Source: Halotia branconii CENA392
GTDB lineage: Bacteria > Cyanobacteriota > Cyanobacteriia > Cyanobacteriales > Nostocaceae
Length of the DNA: 64,000 bases
Direction: 5' to 3'
Assembly: GCF_029953635.1 (NCBI RefSeq)
Contig: NZ_CP124543.1
Span: 1 to 64,000 of the forward strand
This document shows positions 58,305 through 64,000 of this stretch, piece by piece (the first letter of the stretch is position 1; each line of letters starts with the position of its first letter). The position numbers and the translations under genes are program-made. The notes beneath the pieces are model-generated. The model had not been told where the DNA came from. It did no database searches and saw only the letters and a program-made list of their open reading frames with translations.

Positions 58305-58826
58305 TTACGAAACCTTTGCTTCTAAAGATTTAAGTAACTCCGTATTCACACCAGACTCACGAGTCAAAGCAATTTTGCCGGTACGAGCCATTTCCCTCAG
58401 ACCAAATTTTTGTAGTACCTGAACTATCGCCACCATCTTACCTGGATCTCCTACAACTTCCAAAGTTAGAGAATCTTCTGCTACATCTACGACTCTTGCC
58501 CGAAAAATCTGAGCTAGTTCGATCACTTCTGAGCGATTACTACTAGTAGCATTTACTTTCACTAGCATCAATTCTCGCTCTACGCAAGGAGTTTCAGTAA
58601 TATCTTGCACCTTGAGAACATTGACCAGCTTGTACAATTGTTTGGTGAGTTGTTCGATGACGCGATCGTCACCTGGTACAACCATCGTAATTCGAGAAAC
58701 TCCTCCTTGTTCACCTGGCCCTACAGCAAGACTTTCTATATTGAAGCCGCGACGGGCAAATAAACTCGAAATGCGGGACAGAACACCCGCCTCATCTTCT
58801 ACTAAAACTGAAAGGGTATGTTTCAT
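58305..58826 (-). CDS. ilvN: Acetolactate synthase small (regulatory) subunit
   Basis: 173 residues from the ATG at 58824-58826 ([20 protein letters not shown]), the usual start of the family. A start at 58871 would add 15 atypical residues. The N-terminal ACT domain ([20 protein letters not shown]) binds the feedback inhibitor valine and the C-terminal domain contacts the large subunit. It works in branched-chain amino-acid synthesis; the large subunit is elsewhere. Also named ilvH in some genomes. Confidence 0.92.
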   Translation of the reverse strand: MKHTLSVLVEDEAGVLSRISSLFARRGFNIESLAVGPGEQGGVSRITMVVPGDDRVIEQLTKQLYKLVNVLKVQDITETPCVERELMLVKVNATSSNRSEVIELAQIFRARVVDVAEDSLTLEVVGDPGKMVAIVQVLQKFGLREMARTGKIALTRESGVNTELLKSLEAKVS

Positions 58827-59088
58827 TTTCGCCAACACAGGATCAAGCAGCGTATCATTAAATGCAAGCACTGCCCTACACGTACTGTTTAAATTGCTAA
58901 ATTGTATATCTAATCTTTTATTTTAAACTTAATACTTGCATTTACTACTCTCTCTAGAGAGTAGTTATGCATAAATCATACTGAAAGTAGAAAGCTTGCT
59001 CAAGCTACATCTTTTTTTTGGCAGATGTGGATTTTTTGTAAAACTTTTATTCTGTAATGTTATAAACCTTTAGTGGTAGAAAAATTGT

Positions 59089-59457
59089 ATGAGTTGGTTA
59101 AAAAGACTTTTTGGATTAGAAAAACCTCAAAATGCACAAGTAAATCCTACTCCCCAAGCAGTACCGCAAGCTACTACTACTAATGCTGCCTCTACTGCTA
59201 CGCAATCAATTCCCCCAGAGCGTGTAGGATTGAACGGAGAATATGACCAAAGTGGACTGGCAAAACGGGTAGCATTGGCATTTGATCAAGACCAGCAACT
59301 TGACGATGTTGATACTCTTTGGGTAGCTCAAACAACCAGCACTGTAGTCTTAAAAGGCAAAGTTCCCAGTCAGGAAATTCTGAACAAGATGGTTTCTGTA
59401 GCACAATCAGTGGATGGGGCTACAAATGTTGATACTAGGGAAGTTACTATTGGCTAG
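59089..59457 (+). CDS. BON-domain protein
   Basis: 122 residues: a basic N-terminus (MSWLKRLFGLEKP), an Ala/Thr/Pro-rich linker, then a single BON domain from about 60 (LAKRVALAFDQDQQLDDVDT, VVLKGKVPSQEILNKMVSVA, VDGATNVDTREVTIG). No signal peptide, so probably cytoplasmic or membrane-peripheral. The family binds phospholipid or acts in envelope stress. It diverges from ilvN across 260 bp. Confidence 0.8.
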   Translation: MSWLKRLFGLEKPQNAQVNPTPQAVPQATTTNAASTATQSIPPERVGLNGEYDQSGLAKRVALAFDQDQQLDDVDTLWVAQTTSTVVLKGKVPSQEILNKMVSVAQSVDGATNVDTREVTIG

Positions 59458-59501
59458 TAACACTGGGCAAAAGTCAAGGCTTTGGCTAATTTACCAGTTG
59501 C

Positions 59502-60452
59502 TCATGTGGTCGATTGCTGGGTGTCGTCAAGACATCCACCAATCCAATTTAAAATCGCTTGATTTACTTGATCTGGGCATTCATCGTGGGGACAATGACC
59601 TACATCTTCTAACTGAAGTATTTGTAATTTATCGTTGTACTGAGCAAATCGATTAGCAAGTGTAGGAGGAACGAATCGGTCTTTTTGCCCCCAAATTAAT
59701 AGCATTGGTATTTTTAAATTTGGTAATAATGCCTTAACACTAGGACTAAAATTAACAGCGATCGCAGCTTTAAACAAGGCACTAAAAGCACGAGCAGCAC
59801 CTCGGTCTTGGGGAGGGCTAGCTAAAATCTCTATAAGTTCATCGGTAATTGCCTCTGGATGAGCGTAAGCAATTCCAGCCCAGCGACGCAATATACTAGG
59901 ACGGCGTACGAAGTGAAATATCGGTTTTAATATCAGCGGAGAAGCAACAATATTTTTAATGGTTTTGACCAAAGGTCGCAAATAAGGCGGAATCGCTTCT
60001 TGTTCTAATGAGGGATCAGGTAAACTCATCATCACTATCCCTTGCACCATATCAGGATGGGCAGCAGCGGCGGCCAAAGCAATCAGCGAACCGTTAGAAT
60101 TTCCTATTAATATTACTGGTTGACGAATAAAAGCTTTCCAAAATTCGTATACTTGCTCTACCCACAGTTCTATGCTGTAATTCACAGGGGCTTTTTGGGA
60201 AGCACCAAAACCTAGCATATCTAAGGCGTAAACTGTGTGGTGTTCTCCCAACACCTCTAAATTATGTCGCCAATGACCAATAGAAGCACCAAACCCGTGT
60301 AGTAAGACTAAGGGTGTTGTTTGTCGATTGTCTTGAGCAGGTCGAATGTAAGTATAACGAGTTTGCCAACCTCGCCAAACCCAATCTCTTTGATTCCCAA
60401 CTCGTTGCTGCCAGTGTACCGTAGTGGTCACACTTTCCTCCGAATTTATCAA
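59502..60452 (-). CDS. Alpha/beta-hydrolase
   Basis: 316 residues. Oxyanion motif LVLLHGFGASIGHW (48-61), nucleophile elbow IGNSNGSL (Ser119), acid in LIWGQKDRFVP and His in DVGHCPHDECP. This fits the cyanobacterial/plastid family with a lid (PPYLRPLVKTIKNIVASPLI). Substrate unknown. It converges on the BON gene with a 44-bp gap. Confidence 0.82.
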   Translation of the reverse strand: MINSEESVTTTVHWQQRVGNQRDWVWRGWQTRYTYIRPAQDNRQTTPLVLLHGFGASIGHWRHNLEVLGEHHTVYALDMLGFGASQKAPVNYSIELWVEQVYEFWKAFIRQPVILIGNSNGSLIALAAAAAHPDMVQGIVMMSLPDPSLEQEAIPPYLRPLVKTIKNIVASPLILKPIFHFVRRPSILRRWAGIAYAHPEAITDELIEILASPPQDRGAARAFSALFKAAIAVNFSPSVKALLPNLKIPMLLIWGQKDRFVPPTLANRFAQYNDKLQILQLEDVGHCPHDECPDQVNQAILNWIGGCLDDTQQSTT

Positions 60453-60911
60453 TAAGTTAATTAAATACTATCTAATGTTTTGTAGTCAGGACTTTAGTCC
60501 TGGATTTTCAAACTCTAAAGTTTTGACTACTAAATACAGTACTCGACCCTGCGGGAACAACTTCATCGGACGGGAAGTCCCTTCTCTACGAAACGCTATA
60601 CGAACACGTTGACGTTATCAGAAGTTAGTCTGATTAGTCTGAAGGAGGTAATAAAGAAGCTACAAAGCTGATTGGATAAGAGTCATAAGCACGTAGTTCT
60701 TTCTGAAAATTAGGTAATTTACTGGGCTGAAAACGCATCAATTCATTATTGCTTCCAGCCAAAGTTAAAGACCTCTGCTCTATTAGCAAAATAGGGATTG
60801 CTTCTTGAAATCTTTAAAAAGTGAATGCATAAAATGATAGAACCAAACTGTATCTAATTAACAGAGAGTTAAATCTCTCAAATCTAGTCAAATTAGAAAT
60901 TATGAAGGTGA
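60453..60911. other. Non-coding spacer
   Basis: About 460 bp. Contains the CGGACGGGAAGTCCCTTCTC / ACGAAACGCTATACGAACACG repeat type common between Nostoc genes (60565-60610). The last 150 bp probably hold the promoter of the next gene. A short plus-strand frame at 60424-60612 is not credible. Confidence 0.45.
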
Positions 60912-61202
60912 ATGATGACAAGCTTTACTCAAGTCTGCTTACATAAAGACCTACTGCATCCAGTCCGTGAGTGGTTAGAAAATATTGAAGTTCATAGCCC
61001 TAAACTAGCTCATCTGTTGTGCAAAGTCATCCCAGCTCAATGTCCCTTTGAACGTGATATTAAACTGTTTGGTCGTCAGCTATTTCACATTCCGCCAATG
61101 TGTAAATTAAATCCTTTCTATGAACAAGTAGTAACTCTGCGTTTTAGAGCGCTCTGTTATCTTGCAGATGAATGTGGTGAAGATGTCACAGCCTATTGCT
61201 AA
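60912..61202 (+). CDS. Mo-dependent nitrogenase C-terminal family protein
   Basis: 96 residues (ATG at 60912; GAAGGTGA upstream). VREWLENIEVHSPKLAHLLC, KVIPAQCPFERDI and KLNPFYEQVVTLRFRALCYL match the small cyanobacterial family named after the C-terminus of Mo-dependent nitrogenase, found mainly in N2-fixing strains. Several conserved Cys and His. The molecular role is not established. Confidence 0.85.
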   Translation: MMTSFTQVCLHKDLLHPVREWLENIEVHSPKLAHLLCKVIPAQCPFERDIKLFGRQLFHIPPMCKLNPFYEQVVTLRFRALCYLADECGEDVTAYC

Positions 61203-61384
61203 AGCTAGATAATTGCTTGATGCAGCGTATCGGTAATTACAGATTTACAGTTGTAACCGACTTAAGTCTATACTAAGCTAACATAAGCCTAATTAGATGT
61301 CTGGCTATTTAGTAGCTAGTACCTTTCTAAAGTGTTACCAATCTGTGTTATTTACCATACCTTGCTGAAATCATTAACATCATC

Positions 61385-62059
61385 ATGACGCACATCTTAC
61401 TGGTTGAAGATGAAGTCAAACTGGCGCGATTTGTAGAACTAGAACTGAGTTACGAAGGTTATCAAGTCAGCGTCGCCTACGATGGATTAACTGCGCTTAC
61501 CGCAGCGCGGGAATTACGTCCAGACTTAATCATTTTGGATTGGATGTTGCCTGGTTTATCAGGCTTAGAAATTTGCCGTCGCCTACGAAGTACTGGCGAT
61601 AAAGTGCCGATAGTTTTATTAACTGCTAAAGACGAAGTAAGCGATCGCGTTGCAGGTTTAGACGCTGGTGCTGATGATTATGTAGTCAAACCTTTCAGCG
61701 TCGAAGAATTATTAGCCAGAGTCCGCGCTCATCTGCGAAGAAATCAAGAAGCAGATGCCGCAGATATTTTAGAATTTGAAGATTTGAGTTTAAATCGTCG
61801 CACGCGAGAAGTATTTCGGGGCAAGCGGTTAATTGATTTAACTGCCAAGGAGTTTGATTTACTAGAATATCTACTCATTCATCCACGACAGGTAATTACC
61901 CGCGATCGCATTTTAGAAGAAGTCTGGGGTTATGACTTCATGGGTGATTCCAACATTATCGAAGTTTACGTTCGCTACTTGCGTCTAAAGCTCGAAGCCA
62001 ATAACGAAAAGCGCCTCATTCAAACTGTGCGTGGTGTCGGCTACGCCTTGCGTGAGTAG
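61385..62059 (+). CDS. OmpR/PhoB-family response regulator
   Basis: 224 residues. Receiver domain 1-118 with acidic pocket VEDE, phospho-acceptor Asp52 (IILDWMLPG) and Lys in VVKPFS. C-terminal winged helix (about 130-222, [34 protein letters not shown]). A complete regulator without an adjacent kinase, so orphan here. Ends at the STRR repeat block. Confidence 0.9.
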   Translation: MTHILLVEDEVKLARFVELELSYEGYQVSVAYDGLTALTAARELRPDLIILDWMLPGLSGLEICRRLRSTGDKVPIVLLTAKDEVSDRVAGLDAGADDYVVKPFSVEELLARVRAHLRRNQEADAADILEFEDLSLNRRTREVFRGKRLIDLTAKEFDLLEYLLIHPRQVITRDRILEEVWGYDFMGDSNIIEVYVRYLRLKLEANNEKRLIQTVRGVGYALRE

Positions 62060-62290
62060 GGACTAGGGACTAGGGACTAGGGGTTAGAGATTTGGAAACA
62101 GATATAGTCATTCATAAAATTTTTTCAATCTCTAAAAGACCATTCAGAAAGTAAATATTAAGTAGGGTGTGTTACGGCTTAAAGTTTACTTTATAAATAA
62201 GCTCTAAACTCCTAGTCCCTAACCTCTAGTCCCTAACCTCTAGTCCCTAGCCCCTAGCCTCTAGTCCCTAGTCCCTAACCTCTAGTCCCT
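62057..62290. repeat. STRR-like heptamer blocks in inverted orientation
   Basis: GGGACTA repeated three times at 62057-62082 is followed at 62210-62290 by about nine CTAGTCCC / CTAACCT units in the opposite sense. The two blocks are inverse copies and could form a long hairpin. Short tandemly repeated heptamers of this type are a hallmark of heterocystous cyanobacteria. The 62-kb spacer has no gene. Confidence 0.8.
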
Positions 62291-62398
62291 AATTTGAAGA
62301 TTATCCCGTTCTCAGCAAAATCTCATGTAATTGATAGTTAGTTATATTAGGATGCACGGAGTTGATTCTATACGAAAATACAAAAAATTTAGACTACA

Positions 62399-63367
62399 AT
62401 GACCTATCTAGAAACAGCAGCGCAATTCTACCGCGAAGTTGCCCAAACCCCGCAAGTGGGACTTTGCTGCGTTCAAAGTACGCCCCTGCAATTACCAGGA
62501 TTGAAAGTTCCCTGTCAGATGCAGGAGATGAATTATGGTTGTGGTACTACTGTTCACCCCACGGAACTCTCAAACCAACCCACGGTGCTTTATGTCGGTG
62601 TTGGTGGTGGTTTAGAGGCATTACAATTCGCTTATTTTTCCCGTCGTCCAGGTGGTGTAATTGCCATTGAACCGGTTGCTGCTATGCGAGAAGCCGCCGC
62701 CCGCAATCTGGAAATTGCCGCTACAGAAAACCCCTGGTTTGACACCAGTTTTGTGGAAATTAAAGCAGGTGATGCTTTTAACTTACCTGTGGCTGACGCT
62801 GCTGTTGATATTGTCGCCCAAAATTGCCTTTTCAACATTTTTGAACCAGAAGATTTAACTCGTGCTTTACTAGAGGCATATCGAGTATTAAAACCAGATG
62901 GACGCTTGCAAATGAGCGATCCGATTGCCACGCGCACAATTCCCGAACATCTACGACAAGATGAGCAGCTACGAGCCATGTGTTTATCCGGGGCGCTCAC
63001 ATACGATGAGTATACTGAACGCATCATTAATGCTGGCTTTGGTCAAATTGAAATCCGCGCCCGTCGTCCTTATCGTTTGTTAGATTCTCAAACTTATAAA
63101 TTAGAAGAAAATTTACTACTAGAAAGTTTAGATTCTGTTGCTTTCAAAGTCGCTATTCCAGAAGATGGTGCTTGCATCTTCACAGGCAAAACGGCAATTT
63201 ATGCTGGCACAGAATCTTTATTTGATGATTCAGCAGGGCATCTGCTTCAGCGTGGTATTCCCGCAGCAGTTTGTGATAAAACCGCTGCTAAATTTGCAGC
63301 TTTAAAACCAGGAGAAATCATGATTACTGATTCTACTTGGCATTATAGCGGCGGTGGTTGCTGTTAA
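62399..63367 (+). CDS. arsM: Arsenite S-adenosylmethionine methyltransferase (arsenosugar type)
   Basis: 322 residues. SAM-binding motif VLYVGVGGGLEALQFAY (about 62-78), VDIVAQNCLFNIF (motif with the inner Cys) and a C-terminal Cys pair SGGGCC; Cys23, Cys24, Cys39 and Cys48 are candidates for As(III) binding. Sequence and C-terminal extension fit the arsenosugar-pathway ArsM group of cyanobacteria. It methylates trivalent arsenic in the cytoplasm. The phosphate permease gene 15 bp downstream suggests one operon handling arsenate/phosphate. Confidence 0.82.
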   Translation: MTYLETAAQFYREVAQTPQVGLCCVQSTPLQLPGLKVPCQMQEMNYGCGTTVHPTELSNQPTVLYVGVGGGLEALQFAYFSRRPGGVIAIEPVAAMREAAARNLEIAATENPWFDTSFVEIKAGDAFNLPVADAAVDIVAQNCLFNIFEPEDLTRALLEAYRVLKPDGRLQMSDPIATRTIPEHLRQDEQLRAMCLSGALTYDEYTERIINAGFGQIEIRARRPYRLLDSQTYKLEENLLLESLDSVAFKVAIPEDGACIFTGKTAIYAGTESLFDDSAGHLLQRGIPAAVCDKTAAKFAALKPGEIMITDSTWHYSGGGCC

Positions 63368-63382
63368 TTTTAGTAAGCCCCA

Positions 63383-64000
63383 ATGTTTTTAATTAGTTTA
63401 TTTCTGTCTACGCTTTTTTTAGCTTACTCTAATGGAGCTAACGATAATTTTAAAGGTGTAGCAACACTGTTTGGTAGCCGAACAACTAGCTATCAAACAG
63501 CTATTTTATGGGCAACTTTTACAACTTTTGCTGGTGGATTGGCTGCAACTTTTTTTGCCAGTACACTAGTGAGAAATCTTTCTGGCCAAGGAATATTGCC
63601 AGATGCGATCGCCAATGCTCCAGAGTTTCATGTTGCAGTGGCGATCGCCTCTGGTTTAATGGTGCTAGTTGCTGCTCTAACAGGATTTCCCATTTCCACA
63701 ACTCATAGCTTGACAGGCGCGCTGTTTGGTGCTGGTTTAGTGGCGATCGGACTCAAAGTTAATTTTGTAGCTTTGGGAAGTTTATTTATTTTACCCTTAT
63801 TTCTCAGTCCCATAATTGCTATTTCTTTAACAGCAACAATTTATAGTTTATTAAAATATAGTAATTATCAATGGAACTTAGAAGCTAATCAAAAAGCAAT
63901 TGATGCTTGTCACTTTATTAGTGCTGGCATAATTAGTTTTGCTAGAGGATTAAATAATACACCCAAAATTGTGTCGCTGATTGTGATTATTGAGTATTTC
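63383..64000 (+). CDS. Pit-family inorganic phosphate permease (partial, runs off right edge)
   Basis: The frame is open from the ATG at 63383 to the window end (206 residues seen). Typical PHO4/Pit text: FLAYSNGANDNFKGVATLFG and TGFPISTTHSLTGALFGAG, with several membrane segments. It would import phosphate (and arsenate) by symport. Its position after arsM suggests joint regulation with the arsenic gene. Confidence 0.88.
   Translation, partial: MFLISLFLSTLFLAYSNGANDNFKGVATLFGSRTTSYQTAILWATFTTFAGGLAATFFASTLVRNLSGQGILPDAIANAPEFHVAVAIASGLMVLVAALTGFPISTTHSLTGALFGAGLVAIGLKVNFVALGSLFILPLFLSPIIAISLTATIYSLLKYSNYQWNLEANQKAIDACHFISAGIISFARGLNNTPKIVSLIVIIEYF

Overview
The window looks like the chromosome of a filamentous, probably heterocyst-forming cyanobacterium of the Nostoc/Anabaena/Calothrix type. 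The evidence is the abundance of HIP1 octamers (GCGATCGC), a Mo-dependent-nitrogenase C-terminal family gene, heptameric intergenic STRR-like repeats, multi-PAS/GAF hybrid kinases, a C39-peptidase/HlyD export locus and an arsenosugar-type arsM. The left half (1 to about 32.8 kb) is accessory DNA. The right half (about 32.9 to 64 kb) is mostly host chromosome, with one decayed insertion sequence and one probable Bacteroidota import.

Accessory half: I read it as at least two related virus-like or plasmid-like integrated elements lying side by side, matching no classified phage or ICE that I recognise. No terminase, portal, tail tape measure, relaxase or VirB4 was seen. Element A comprises the end of a leftward structural operon (1-1832), a small tyrosine recombinase (2062-2643), an RHH-type protein, a DnaB-N/RepA-type replication ATPase (3173-5599), an RHH-type regulator with its own operators (6023-6333), a rightward chain of small early genes, a P-loop ATPase (7800-9011), two further genes, a candidate hammerhead ribozyme (10067-10144), a structured RNA and an IS110-family DEDD transposase (10379-11575). 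Element B comprises a long leftward virion-like operon (20986 down to 11812, including two tandem paralogous 224-residue proteins, decoration-like beta domains, membrane proteins and a holin-like protein), a leftward module with a membrane-anchored FtsK/HerA-type ATPase (21376-25436), two XRE repressors with different operators but a shared 60-bp leader, an IS701-type insertion (26195-27554), rightward early genes, a second replication ATPase (28927-31182) and a full-length tyrosine recombinase (31561-32763). A and B share the same late control region: an identical 15-mer and a CCGG-TTTAACC hairpin at matching spacing, plus a HIP1 hairpin. In A this region flanks the small recombinase; in B no recombinase is present there.

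Each replication gene carries a dense iteron array inside its own linker-coding segment (GGTGATCC in A, AGTGATCC in B), as in origins placed inside the initiator gene (lambda O). The arrays differ by element, which suggests two separate replicons.

Chromosomal half: an orphan dndD with two tiny upstream ORFs sits directly beside the element B recombinase. It is followed by a 1967-residue hybrid sensor kinase, an NmrA-like reductase plus AraC regulator pair of Bacteroidota look, transposase remnants, a pentapeptide-repeat membrane protein, and a leftward export locus: RTX protein, double-glycine-type leader peptides, a parvulin-like protein, HlyD, and a cNMP-C39-ABC exporter. The right end carries ilvN, a BON protein, an alpha/beta hydrolase, the Mo-nitrogenase C-terminal family protein, an OmpR-type regulator, arsM and a truncated Pit phosphate permease.
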